A stretch of DNA of 64,000 nucleotides from Myotis daubentonii (Eukaryota > Chordata > Mammalia > Chiroptera > Vespertilionidae), in contig NC_081842.1 of NCBI RefSeq assembly GCF_963259705.1, positions 62,818,787-62,882,786 of the forward strand, given 5' to 3'. This document shows, in pieces, positions 23,867 through 35,765 of the stretch. The notes under the pieces are model-generated. The model searched no databases, was not told the DNA's origin, and worked only from the letters and a program-made list of their open reading frames with translations. Every line of letters starts with the position of its first letter. Position 1 is the first letter of the stretch. A program made the translations under genes and the position numbers.

Positions 23867-24504
23867 GTCTAGACCATTCTGTGATTGGAGACTGCTATTA
23901 TTAGGAGCAACAATGGCTACATGGACAGTGAACCTGATGTAACAGGAGAAGAAGAACTCTCTACACCATTTCAGAACCACAGTGATAACCCTGAAATGCG
24001 GAGATAGGAGGTAGGTCTAGGACAAAGCTGGAAAATGGATTTTCTCCAATATCCAGTACTGCACAGAGCACATATACAGTATGTGATGGGAGCAGTGGGG
24101 AGCCTCGAAGTTCAGCAAGCAGAAGTCTGTGTATGAGTGTGAGTGTGTGTTCAGCCCAACACAAAAATTTACTCTCTTTCCTCCTTGCTCAGTATTGAAT
24201 AGAAATTAAAGAAACAAAACATCAGAAGGAGGCATAGAGGGCTTTTACACCTTCACATATTCATACACAGAACAAAATTTCCCAATCAAGAACAAAACTG
24301 ACAATAGCAACCACTGTTAGAATAATGCCCCATTTAGTTATAAGAGATAATTGTCATCTTGACTTCAATCCACTTCATATTGGATATGTCAGTTACTCTG
24401 GCAGTTTTACAGGATATGTCTTTGAGAAAAATGTTCTTCAATTATTTAGGTTGTTCCTGTGAAACCACAACCCAGGTAAGACATGTTTTACAAAATTACA
24501 TATA
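23867..24504. other. Non-coding sequence
   Basis: Nothing recognised beyond possible MIR debris at the left edge. Confidence 0.5.
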
Positions 24505-24717
24505 GCCCTGGCTGATGTGGCTCAGTTGGCGGGGCTTTGTCCTGTGCACCGAAAGGTTGCCAGTTGATTCCCAGTCAGGTCACATGCCTGGGTGGCCTAT
24601 TGTACTCTCTGGTCGGAGTCTTGCAGGAGGCAGCTAACCCATGTTTTGCTCTCACATCAATGCTTCTCTCTCTCCCTCTCCCTTCCTCTCTCTAAAAATT
24701 CAATTAATTTAAAAAAG
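24505..24717 (+). mobile_element. Ves-type SINE, plus strand
   Basis: Head 'gccctggctgatgtggctca' with an A-box-like 'tggctcagttgg', a decayed B box ('ggttgccagttgattcc'), 'gcaggaggcagctaacccat', a CT-rich block and the tail 'ctctctaaaaattcaatt'. Substitutions in the B box suggest no current pol III activity. Confidence 0.92.
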
Positions 24718-26865
24718 ATTGTGCACATGTATAAATTGAATTATACTTTTATGTAGCAACAAAGATTTGGAAGGTCTGTTTTGGAGATAAGCAATGGATC
24801 ACTCTAGAACCTTCAGTCATCTCAAATGAAACCCAATTGTCAATGACTTGGGCTGATCAGATACCTAAAATTTTGTCCAACTTAGAATTTGTAACCACTT
24901 ATCTCATATATTTTTATACCCACATCTTTAAACTTGTAATTAGAGTGTCCCTCTGGTGTATCATACTTTAGTTTCTCAAGTTAGTAACTTCCAAGTTAGT
25001 AACTTCATGTGGGCGGCAGGGTTGATATACTATACAATATTTTCCATTCAATAGCTTCTAAAAAATTAATTAAATGCTAATATTGCTTTTTTCCCCCTTA
25101 ACAATTGTTCTTAACTGTAAAATCAATCACAGATTAATTGAAATTTCTTCACCATTTTCCCTTTTCTCTCCATAAATTAGATTTTACTTTCATTTTCTTT
25201 CATGGGTCTTTTTCCCCTTCTCTTCAGGCATCCTCAGAGGGCATCTAAATTTCTTTGCCTGTGTGGTTTTGAAGTGTGCAATTTGGAAGGAATGTGGGTC
25301 TGGAGGGAATTAAATTAACTATAAGCACTCTGATTTTTTATTAAATTGCTTTTTTTCAAAGATTATAGAACATTCTAGGTATTTATTTTGAAATTTTCTT
25401 CCAAAAAGAGGAAAAAGTCATTAAGGTTCAGGCAATTTAGTTCCTCTTTGCTTTACTTTTAGGGTTTATACTCAAATTACTTTTATCATGCTTTTAGTAC
25501 AAAGTCCCCAAACATTAAGAAAATACACTTATTGAATTTAATTTGGTGAAAATGAGGAAGTACAGAACAACCAGAAAATGAAGAGAATGTAAGAAGCCAT
25601 AACAGTAAGACATGGAGGAGTTATCTGTTAAGACAAGAGGTGAAAATTCCAAATGATGGAGGATTTAGACAATAGTCAAAATCAGTAGAATAATGTGCAG
25701 AAAGAACAAGGAAAACAATCCAGCAGAGGAAATTGTGAGCATAAGACTGTAAGACATAGCAAGAGAATTTTGTGCAGTTTGGGTAGAAAGATCTATAGGG
25801 GGTCATAATGGTTAACAATAAGGCCACCCACCAGTCAGCTCAAATTTTTCCCCCTTTGTACTGTTAAAAAGTAAATATGTGATTATGAGACATGAATGAG
25901 AGCAGTCCTTTTGCAATAGTCAACATGAATCAGGCCTTGGCTCCACTAATGTATCCAGTCCTGGGATTCTTTACTAGAGGCCTCACACAACCCCTCATAA
26001 GAAATGAAAATACAATCAGCCAAAGAGTAGCCATTGAACATCTGCACATTTGACTGTATAAAAGCAAATCAAGTGGCTGACTACTTTAACTTTTCAATTA
26101 TTCTCACCAATTTCAGTTTGTTTGCTTCATGTCAGCACCCAAAAAGGTATGGCACATTCAGAGATCTAAAATGTTGATTATAATTTTGATTGTCCCTGCT
26201 GAAACAAGACTCATTCTGCTATTCTCTTTAGTGGATTCCAATTCCCTCTGCTAGAAAGATCTATTCCAACCATGGTCCCTCCTACTTGTAATTCAACATT
26301 TGTTTCACTTATAAAGGCATCCAGAAAATCTTACGATGTCTGGTCAAAAGGCCATTCCCTAATTTAAGTACTTACACACCATGGCGAGGATACCTCTCTA
26401 CTTCCCCATCTCTCCCATTAGACTGTCAGTAGCATTAAGAAGCTGCCATGTGGTCTGATAATTTTTGCTACATATTGCCTTGCAAACTGCCTGCCATCTA
26501 AATCTCATTAAATGTTGGTTGAATCAAATGCCAAAGAAATTGGGATAATTTTATTACAGGAGAAGGCTGAAGAGATACATAACCACACTCAATAGAATGA
26601 GAGAATATTCACAAGTTCCACATCTCATCAATTGATGATGATGACCGTTATTTTACTTAAAAAAAGAAAAACAAAAAACAGACCTTTCCTAAAAATGGTA
26701 AGCTATCCCACAACACTTTTATTATGCTTCTATTTTATGACTCCTGAATCTTATTGTATAAAATTTTACCATTCACCTTAAAGATAGGGTGATCTCATCC
26801 CTCCCTCCCCTGTAATTTTTAACTAAGTTAGATATTTGCATCTTCTTCCTTAAATCGTCCAAAGG
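24718..26865. other. AT-rich non-coding sequence
   Basis: No gene, RNA or confidently named repeat was seen. Confidence 0.5.
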
Positions 26866-26971
26866 TTTTGACAAAATCTAGACAAAGGGATGAATTCTTT
26901 AATTCTTTGAGACAATGGTCACCTGTCTCTCTTTTTTATGCCAAGTATAAAGACAATTATATTCCTTTGTC
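26866..26971 (+). repeat. Local duplicate copy A
   Basis: About 100 bp similar to 28918-29075: both contain 'gggatgaattct', 'aattctttgagacaatgg', 'gtctctc', 'ccaagtataaa' and 'caattatattcctt'. Here the CT part is short. The family is not identified. Confidence 0.75.
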
Positions 26972-27118
26972 ACACCAGCCAGAATGGCTACCATCAATAA
27001 ATCAACAAATAACAAGTGCTGGAGAGGATGTGGAGAAAGGGGAACCCGGTGCATTGTTGGTGGGAATGAAAACTGGTGCAGCCATTGTGGAAAACATTAT
27101 GGAGTTTCTGAGACGAGG
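26972..27118 (+). mobile_element. L1 ORF2 3' fragment, plus strand
   Basis: 'accagccagaatggctacca', 'tggagaggatgtggagaaag', 'gcattgttggtgggaatg', 'actggtgcagccattgtgga' are classic L1 sequence at the ORF2 end in sense orientation. It abuts copy A of the local duplicate. An 11-bp direct repeat TTTGACAAAAT (26867-26877, 27126-27136) brackets both and may be a target duplication. Confidence 0.85.
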
Positions 27119-27597
27119 AGGATACTTTGACAAAATACCATGCACACAGTAGACATTTTACACTTTTATGTTTAATGATTTTTTAAGATAGTACTCTTGG
27201 AAGATAGGCTTTGTGAAACTTAAACTTGAAAAACCAAATGATGTAGAATCTATAATCTATTCTTTCTTCACAATGGTCATAATATTTTTTAACTTATAAA
27301 TAAACTGACATTATAAAGGATGAGGCCATACCCTATATTGTAATTGCAATGGAATTAAATGTTCTTTAACAAAACCAGTATAGCTGTAGAGTAAGTCATA
27401 TTCAGTTGTGGATATCTGTACCACTAAATTATTTTTATAAAGTGAATGATAGCAAGTAGAGAAAAGTTAGTTTATTAAATGTTTACTTTTCAATCCCGGA
27501 TTGTGGTGGCAGTATTTTTGTTTAATGTGGAGATGGGATTCATATTGTAGAATCCAGCACAAGATTATCCAGGAAATCTGCATGTAATTGAATATAA
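27119..27597. other. AT-rich non-coding sequence
   Basis: Nothing recognised. Confidence 0.5.
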
Positions 27598-27652
27598 CAG
27601 CGATTCACAAAATGTATTTTTAAAGCAGAAACTCAGTAGAAATGCAAATTCT

Positions 27653-27764
27653 AACCCTGGTTGGGGGGGCTCAGTTAGTTGGAGTATTGTCCCCTACACC
27701 AAAAGGTTGTGGGTTCAATTCCTGGTCAGTTTGTGGGTTTGATCCCTAGATGGAGAACAACTGA

Positions 27765-27828
<64 letters not shown>

Positions 27829-27836
27829 AAAAGTGA
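27653..27836 (+). mobile_element. Ves-type SINE with expanded (CT)n
   Basis: Starts 'aaccctggttgggggggctc', keeps a B-box-like 'ggttgtgggttcaattcctg' and 'tttgatccctagatgg', then turns into about 56 bp of CT (27770-27825). Flanked by AAATTCT (27646-27652, 27837-27843). The normal Ves pyrimidine block has expanded into a microsatellite and the central part is shortened. Confidence 0.9.
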
Positions 27837-27878
27837 AAATTCTCAGGCCATCTTGGACCTACCAAGTCAGAAGCACCT

Positions 27879-28446
27879 TTTTAAAAAATAAATTGAAACT
27901 ATTTTTTTTTCAGTTATAGTTAGTTACAGTTGACATACAATATTATATTATTTTCAGATATACAATACGAATAATATTTGGATATTGATATAACTTGAGA
28001 AGTGATCACGCCAACAAGTCTAGTACCCATCTGACACCATACTATGCTGTATTTTATATCCCTTTAACAATTTTTATTACTAATTTGTACTTCGCCATCT
28101 CATCATCTTTTCCACCCATTTCCCCAATCTCCCTCCCATCTGGCAACCACCAAATTGTTCTCTGTATATATAAAAAGCACCCCTATGCTCATTGAAGCAT
28201 TATTTGCAATAGCCAAGATATGGAAGCAACCTAAGTTCTCATCAATAGATGAGTGGATAAAGAAGAAGTGGTATATATAAAATGGAATATTACTCAGCCA
28301 TAGAATAGAATTAAATCTTACCATTTCAACAACATGAATGGATCTAAAGGGTGTTATGCTAACTGAAATAAGTCAGAGAAAGACAAATACCATATGGTTT
28401 TATTTATATGTGGATTATAAAAAATAAAATGAATGAATAAGCAAAA
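27879..28446 (-). mobile_element. 5'-inverted (twin-primed) L1 insertion
   Basis: 27902-28170 is the reverse complement of an L1 3'UTR (T-run as poly(A) tail, 'ttagttacagttgacataca', 'cccatctggcaaccaccaaa'). 28172-28446 is L1 sequence just upstream of it but in plus orientation ('attatttgcaatagccaaga', 'tggataaagaagaagtggta', 'aatggaatattactcagcca', 'aaataagtcagagaaagaca'). This is the arrangement produced by twin priming. An imperfect duplication CAGAAGCACCT / CAGAACCACTT flanks the whole (27868-27878, 28447-28457). Confidence 0.85.
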
Positions 28447-28542
28447 CAGAACCACTTCAACTCTTGGGGTAAGGCCCACCAATCTGTTCTTTAACAAGCC
28501 CTTCAGATGATTGCAATACACAATGGACTTTGAAACCCATTG

Positions 28543-28917
28543 GAATAACCTTTTTGGAGCACTAGGAACTTAAGAGGTTACCACGGCAGCACTTAAAAAC
28601 CTCCAGATTTTCTACTTGAGCATCTGGGAACTGCCAATGCATTTCTATGCTCCCTCTCAAGGGCTGACCTTTGATTTGGTCCACATTTTCTTGCCAGTAG
28701 AAAACACCAAGAACTGTTTGTTATGTGTGTCAGAGGTCAAAACCTATGGGATCTTGTTAATTTAGAAGATATTAGAATAATTGAGAAAGAAAACTTGTAT
28801 GGTGAGCTCTTCATCAAAATCAGGATGATAAAAAATGCATTTACTGTTCTTCCATGCTATATGACTGATGACATACATAACAGTAAAACAGGTGGATAGT
28901 TTGAAAATTTACTTATT
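28543..28917. other. Non-coding sequence
   Basis: Nothing recognised. Confidence 0.5.
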
Positions 28918-28976
28918 TGGACACAATATCAACTAGACAATGGGATGAATTCTACAATTCTTTGAGACAATGGACA

Positions 28977-29038
<62 letters not shown>

Positions 29039-29075
29039 AATACCAAGTATAAATGCAATTATATTCCTTTTCCAT
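28918..29075 (+). repeat. Local duplicate copy B with (CT)n
   Basis: Matches copy A at 26.87-26.97 kb on both sides of the pyrimidine part. Here that part is a pure CT array of about 55 bp (28980-29034). Shared flanks rule out the array having arrived alone. Confidence 0.75.
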
Positions 29076-31545
29076 TATCCTCTCCCTTACACTGTTTTGT
29101 TTTGCTATACTGTTTTCTTTCTGTTCTCATCTCTCCTCTGATCATCTCCTATGTAATAAGGGAAGTTTAGTAGTTTATTAAAGGTGTTTTGGGAATAACA
29201 TCAAAATGAGATGTCCACTCACAACTATTTAAGAATATTCTAAAAAGGACTGCTCTTTCTTAGACTATAATTTCAGAATTAGCTCTGCAGTCTTGTAATA
29301 TTTCTTGCTGTTACTTTTGGACTCCCCTATTTGAAGCGGTCAATGGCAAAAGCTATTTAGGAAACCACACACTGGTTGTGGATAGTTTTATTTTGGTGAG
29401 TGATTTGGGTGGCTAATTTATTTCCTTTGTATTTAAATGTTTGGGGATGATAATACACCTTTGAAAATAGAATCATAAGAAAAATAATCTCAACCCTCAG
29501 ATCAATTAGCTGAAGCAAAGGAAAGGCTTTTTGATATATTGCATATTCTTAGCTATATCACACATGATAGAAAAATGAAAACTTATAGCTCCATTTTCTT
29601 GTATCTCTAGGAAGCTATAAAAGTGCATATGTGATTCAGGTCATCTCATAAAGAAAAATAATATGCAAAATATAAAATACAGAGATGTTTAATGGGATTA
29701 TAAAATCTGGACTTACCTACTTATTTTCAAGTAGCAAATTTATTCATTATTGTCGCTATTAATAATAGTAATATCATTATGAAGCTATGCATATATTTAA
29801 AAAAAACACTATTTGAATTAACCACAAAAGATAATTTTCCCTCTGAGATTTAATTGTGGCTTTTGAAGGAGAGAAGTGAAGTCATTATGAAATGCTGAGA
29901 GATTCATGACTTTCTGCCCATGGGTCTAACACATTAATATTAATGTGAGGATTTTATTTTGTGTGAGAGAGGAAGGGGTTGAATAGAAGGTTCTGTGATG
30001 GGTACAAGGTGAGAAATTGTGGTATGCAGGGCAGTACTCTGCCACACAGATCAATAGCTAGTTTGGGAAGAGGAAAACATTCTCCTTTGAGTAATAAAGC
30101 ATAATATCTCCATTCTTGTTTTGTCCACAAGTAGGGAATCCACTAATGGGCAGCTATATGTTCAAGTAACTCAGAAGACCCCTGGTGCACTATTTCAAAC
30201 GAGATCTGGAAACTCAGGATAAGTTTGTCAAAACAGCAGGCTCATTCTTGCTCCATTATTTGTGGCTGTGCTTATTTATTGGCACAGAATGCATCTTGCC
30301 TTAATCTTGGGCTGGTGTGGCATTCTCTTCTGCGTGGTTTCTCTCAGTTGAGCACAAGCTGTTGAGGATGCAGCAACAGACAGTCCCTTTGAAGGGAGGC
30401 ACTGTCAGCTCTTTGGTCTGTTTTGCTGGTGCACACATCCATAAGACATTGTGAGAATTTCATACTATTAAGAAGAAATTTTATGAGCAGTAGTGAACTA
30501 GTTATTAACAGGTGGATGAACTGGACCATGTAAAGGAGGCACAGACCTTAATTTCTACAGAAAACACAATCTGGATCAAATTTCAAATTCCGGTGTGTGT
30601 GTATATATGTGTATATATGTATGTGTGTGTTTAATAAAGACTTTCCCATTGTGTCACATAAGAGATCACATGAACTAATTGGCTGAGGAATCACAAGAGA
30701 TAGTCAAAATAGAAGTCAGCATAGAACTCTGTCCTTCATATGACTCATAAACTGAGATCCTGACTTAGCACCTCCCATACTATACTATTCTCAGTCAGTA
30801 CTGAGCCACTGTCCCATTCCAGTAATAACAGGGGGTAAAATAAAACATCCTCCAAGGAGGCATTTAGTGGTGAGCTAAGGCTGAGAGCCTTCAAGGACAT
30901 TTATCTCCATAGTAGCAACGTTTGACTCTTTGTGGTTTCCACAAATCTCTGTAAAAGGCATTGATCGCCGCTGTCAGTGTGATTAGAGGAAGCACTGATG
31001 CATAGCATGTTTATGATTTAAAAAAACACACAACTCAGGCACTTAATGCATGTCATGAGGAGGATTTCGCTCTCCTGGGAAAAGGTAAGTTTTACTTTTT
31101 AAAGAGATGCTTTCTATTTTTGATGTTTAGCTTATATAGCTTTGGCTCTTATTTAAGATAAATCCCAGGCTGAGGACCAGTTTACTTAGTTCTCATCATC
31201 CATGTCTTTAAAGTGAGATTGTTGTTTTCCTGGTATGTTCTCCACCTCTAGAATTTGTGGAATTCTATGATACAGCCATTATTTTGCACAGCTCTTCCAA
31301 TGTGCATTTCAGGGTTTACTTAAGTCAGTGTTAGTAGAGTGATCATCAAATATTTAGCTTCCCCTCCAACACCTGGTGAGCACTTATGTACTTGAAACTT
31401 TTAGTCACTCTTGAGGAAATGGATCTAGAATACAAAACTGTGAGTCATAGTCTTTGACCTCTGTGAATATTTAATATATTATATAAATCAAGAAATATAG
31501 TATTAAATTCCATAAGGAAATTACAAAGACCATTATCAAATACAC
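29076..31545. other. Non-coding sequence
   Basis: Mostly AT-rich with no nameable repeat. A short TG/TA tract lies at 30593-30632. The part 30900-31085 is repeat-free and ends in a consensus-like plus-strand splice donor (AAG|GTAAGT, GT at 31086), but no exon could be supported. Confidence 0.45.
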
Positions 31546-31743
31546 TAGGGTCTCTCAAACTTCTACTATTGACATGTTGAGATAGATTGATAATGGAGAA
31601 TTCCCTGTGGATTAATTGTTGTATATTCGGCAACATCCACAGGCAATTAGATGCCAGTAACATACTCCCAGTTGTGACAACCAAAAATGTCTCAAAAGAT
31701 TGCCAAATGTTCCCTGAGAGTCAAAATAGCCCTGGTTAATAAC
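31546..31743 (-). mobile_element. MER20 hAT transposon, minus strand
   Basis: The segments 'agggtctctcaaac', 'ctactattgacatgttgaga', 'ggcaattagatgccagtaac', 'tcccagttgtgacaaccaaa', 'aatgtctcaaaagattgcca' and 'aaatgttccctgagagtcaa' match reversed MER20 from end to end. It is a non-autonomous hAT-Charlie element of about 200 bp found across placental mammals. Some MER20 copies are known as regulatory elements in endometrial cells. Whether this copy acts so is unknown. Confidence 0.9.
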
Positions 31744-31956
31744 CGTCACACTGGAGGCAAGAAATAACATCTGTGGAATTTTCAGAGAAGGCATATGAGA
31801 GAATTTGTTGGACCTGGGTCTAAAATTATGAGAGATAAGGCTATAAACACAGGTTGCAGTAATATTTTGCACTCATTAGTATTGCCATTGGGGAGCACCC
31901 AAAGTTTTGAGATGATGAATGAGGTAGGGAGTCCTTGTAAACACAGACAAGTGGTT

Positions 31957-32062
31957 GAACACGATCTTTGAAGTAAGACAAAACTGGATTAAAGCCCTGG
32001 ATCTAAAACTATACTACTCATATGACATGGGCAGCTAATGTAATACTTTCTGCCTGTGATTA
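31957..32062 (+). mobile_element. MIR SINE fragment, plus strand
   Basis: 'gaacacgatctttgaagtaa', 'actggattaaagccctggat' and 'tatgacatgggcagctaatg' match the first half of MIR in the forward direction. Confidence 0.65.
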
Positions 32063-34039
32063 TGACTAAATGTAACATATAATTCAGGTCTTGATTCAAG
32101 TAATTGTAGGGATTAAGACCCACAGTTTCTAATATTGAAACTTCTACACTTGCAATTTCTGTGTATTCAAGTCTTTAAATAAATGGTCATGCTAAAGCTA
32201 AATTAAGGCAAATTTATATAATGTTTAAAACTGATGGCAGTCAATTCCCCAAGACCAGTGTCTCTTCCAAGCTTTAAATGTTTTATTCCAGTGAAGAAAG
32301 ATTTTGCTACATGACCTGTTAGATTTGAGCCTTTTTTCAAGGCTCACTACTTTATGGCACTGATGTAGGTTGTTGCTTTTTCAAGTAGGGTGTTGCACGG
32401 ATGCCAAAACCTGCAACAGACCCATGTGATTATTGCTAATAGGTGACAGCTTCAGCAGTGGCTACTTAACCATCCCTGGGAGAGGCTTGCCTGAGGAGAA
32501 GGGTGATAAATGTCACAATAGGAGATTAATTGCATATGTTATGGGTGACATGACATCCCGTGGGATTTAGGAATATGTTTGCGGTTGTATAAAGCATACT
32601 GTAAATATCAGGCTCAGCGTTGGCTGTGACCCTGCCAAACAAGGGGCTAATGTCATTTGTCATATTCAGACATTGCCTTTTAAAAAACATCCTTGTTCAG
32701 GTTGCTACCAAGGTGTGATATGTTCTATGGCTCTGAGGAAATCATTGTCCTTATAATAGGGATTGAGAAAGATAGCATGATGAAGGGAGCAGAGGAGATG
32801 GGTCATGGGATGGAGCAAAAACATGTCACTCAAGGGAATGGAGAAAATGGTGACTTTACTCTTTGATTAATTAACGTTACTAGACAGATAATTTTATTTT
32901 CCCAGACCCTCACCTGTTGACGTGTGTGTAATGGCATATCTGTGAGAGAAGATAACCCTACAGAGAGAAGAGAGCCTCAGACCTTGCCAGGGAGGAGTTA
33001 GGATACCTCCAGGGTTTAACTATAATGAGGTATTTTGGCTTTCTCTTTGAGAGGGAGAAGAGTGAAGTGAAGGGGCAGGGGGGACATGATGAGACGAAGT
33101 AACAGTACCATTTCATTGTTGTCCAATTTATAGCATAATAGATGGTTCACAGCTTCTACCATTTGGCTTCAGATTTGATCCAAAGTCAGTATTTGACTTA
33201 AATCTGTATCCTATGTCTGTCCTCTGAGTGATCTATTGTTCCTAAACCTAACACCCCTCACCACAAAGCCTAAATGATTGGTTCGTCTTGCTGAGTTTCT
33301 ACCTGTGTGTGTATCTTACGCTTGTGAGACTGAATGGAATCAGAACACATTCTTTCTCGTAGCAGACAGATGCTCAGAGCATTAAACCCCACCCAAAAGT
33401 GGGGCTTCGGTGTTTTTCCACCCATATGGCTAGTGCAGTGACCATCAGTGGCTATAGTCCATTAAGTAATTAGCTTTGCTTTCAATCATACTTCTTGCAC
33501 CTGATACTCTGGAGGTTTGATTCCATTATGCCTGTTTCTCTTTCTGTGCTTTAGCAAAACATGCCACTTCTCTGCCTGGTAGTTTAAATTCACGGTGGCA
33601 ATAGGAAAGGCATGATACAATATGAAAATACTTCCAAGGGGAAATGAGGCTTACTCTCTTATTGCTTGATTTATTGTGATCACGTGTACCTTGAGCTGAA
33701 GCAGAGTATAAGGATCCTATGTATGGGACTGAACTATGTCATCGCTTGTAAGAAGCTGACTCCTCATATCTGGAAGATGAAGATTGATGAGGCTGTTACA
33801 TAAAATATTATATTTGTTTCTTCTTTTCCTTCTTGTTTTATGTGTATCTCCCCCTACTCTCTTTCTTCTTGGATTTCTTCATTTCTAGTCTGTTTCTTCT
33901 TTTCCATCTTTTGTTTTCAACATTACTTTCAAGTGCCTCTAAGCTCAGCCACCTTGTAAGCAAAATTGCTTGCTTTTTATTCTGTGAGTTTCTTTGTTTA
34001 GCTTTTTTTTTAAAAAAAAAACTAGTTATTTTTTTAATT
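32063..34039. other. Non-coding; candidate conserved block 32340-33640
   Basis: From about 32340 to 33640 no repeat is recognisable and the sequence has motif-rich texture: 'gattaattgcatatg' near 32524 (homeodomain/POU-like), 'aagtaattagctttgc' near 33464, and a small hairpin CCCCAC/GTGGGG at 33387-33404. No coding frame spans it. The rest is T-rich, ending in a T/A tract near 34003-34021. Confidence 0.35.
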
Positions 34040-35060
34040 AATTTACTTATTCACTTATTTATTCTGTATTGTATATTTATTATCAGATATTGAGCTAAGA
34101 TGAGAATGAAGAGTCCTTAAAGCACTTACAGATAATTATAAGGAAATGTGGTGAGTATTAGAAAGGGAATATTTGTCAGGCCTGAGACAATCCAGTAGAA
34201 GGAATTTCTAACAGTTGTGGAGGGGAGATATAGGAGAAAGTACCTTAGAACAGTGATGTTTCAGATAGAACTTGATGGAGTAGTAAGTGGATAGACTCAT
34301 TGCAGTCAGAGGAATGTACAAAGGCATAGAAACATTCAAGAGCTTTGAAGTATGGCATTGAGGAAAGTAACTTAATTTGATCTGACTTGAAAAGAAGATC
34401 AGAATGGAGTGATTAGGATGGGGTTAGATAGCCAGTTTCTCTGGGGCTTTCTGTTAAGTTTTTTATTAGAAAATTACCAACAGTAGAAATGTGCTATTTA
34501 GATTCAAAGGGTGTAGAAAGTCAAGAATGAAGATCTATAAGGAGGCATTTTCCATAATCTAGGCATAAATATAACATTTTAATCTGATACGGAATTTATA
34601 TATGAAGAACATTATATTTAGCCTTGTATTGGAGGTTAGAAACTATTTTTTTTTTTAGAGAAAGGGAACCTTTCTAAATACAGTAGGATAGACATGAGAT
34701 CTAGTTATCTAGGTAGATAGGATAGGACGAGGATGAGTGAGTAAAAGTGCAATTCAATTGGTGTTACTGGAATATAACGTGAGAGGTAAGTGATAAGGCT
34801 AAAGACAGGTGGGACCAGATCATGATGGATCTTACATTCTATGATCAGACCTTGAATTTTGCCTTGCAGGTGATGGGAAACTCTGAAAGGTTTTAGTCAA
34901 ATAAGAGACACAGGAAGATGTGCTTTTTAAGACTTTACTCTTCTATCACTGTACAGGATGGATCTAAGGTAGGAAGGATTAGAAGTAGAGGCATGGATGG
35001 GAAGCTTTTGAAAAGGCCAGGCAAGAGATGCAGAAAGAGAAACTCATGGTAGAAATGATG
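34040..35060 (-). mobile_element. L2 LINE, minus strand, left part
   Basis: Antisense L2 running inward from its 3' end: 'cttatttattctgtattgta', 'gatagaacttgatggagtag', 'aatgtacaaaggcatagaaa', 'gcaggtgatgggaaactctg', 'aaaggccaggcaagagatgc'. It probably resumes beyond the L1M block at about 38.1 kb. Very diverged. Confidence 0.65.
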
Positions 35061-35337
35061 TAGATAGAGACTAGATTTAACTATGTGGTCAAATGTGTTG
35101 GTGTCTTAGTTTGAGTTTTTTAGAAGTAGACTCTGAATTGAAAATAGAATTGGAAGTAGTGTAGTTTGGAGAGGGAGAAAATGCCTGCAGGGAAATGGGG
35201 AAGTAAAATGAAGAAGGGAATTTGGCCAATAAAAGGCACACAGATTACCACTGTGGGTAACTGATGCTTAATTCTTCTGAGGAACTTTGTAAGACAGAAT
35301 AGAGCATATGCTTTAACTTCATCCCACCCTAGGAATG
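35061..35337. other. Unassigned, repeat-like
   Basis: 'ttagtttgagttttttagaa' and 'gcagggaaatggggaag' have the feel of an old interspersed repeat lying between the L2 and L1M pieces, but the family was not identified. Confidence 0.35.
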
Positions 35338-35765
35338 TTCCAGACCAAGATGGAAACTTAGGAGTCTCCTGAATCTACCTCCTTCCATAAACACACTGAA
35401 TATACAGCTACCAATGGAGCAATGGACTCAGAGAAATACAGAAACTAATTGAATGACTCTTATACATTGGATGACTAAGAAAATAAGCACATCAATATTG
35501 CTAGGAAATGCTGAAACACACTTTCATTGTATCCCCCAACCCCTGGCACAGCACCATGTGATCAGAAGGGAACTGCCAACTTCCAGCTTCTCTCTTAGGA
35601 GCGAAGTGTTGGACCACATGTCTAACATCTCATCTTTTAAAGCTCTGAAAGCCAATGGGGCTTGCATTCATGAATCCTACAGTATTATAGCAAACAAAGC
35701 AGATTTTAAATGGGTGCAGAACATCCCTCTCCCCAGCTACATAACCAGAATCAGTGCAGAGTGAG

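Larger units (their letters stand above)
27598..28542 (+). mobile_element. MER5-like hAT element, split twice
   Basis: Three pieces read in order as one small hAT-Charlie (MER5-type) element: 27598-27652 ('cagcgattcacaaaatg', 'actcagtagaaatgcaaatt'), 27837-27878 ('ctcaggccatcttggaccta', 'ccaagtcagaagcac') and 28447-28542 ('ggggtaaggcccaccaatct', 'aacaagcccttcagatgatt', 'ggactttgaaacccattg'). A Ves SINE and a 5'-inverted L1 lie between them. Flanking 8-mers GAATATAA and GAATAACC agree at five positions, as expected for an old target duplication. Confidence 0.8.

Noticed and set aside
26867..27136. TTTGACAAAAT as proof of an L1 target duplication
   Set aside because: Homology to the 28.92-kb copy extends across the left repeat, so the direct repeat may be coincidental. 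Kept only as a possibility.
34003..34021. T/A run as an origin or attachment site
   Set aside because: Simple A/T low complexity next to an L2 end. No supporting structure.
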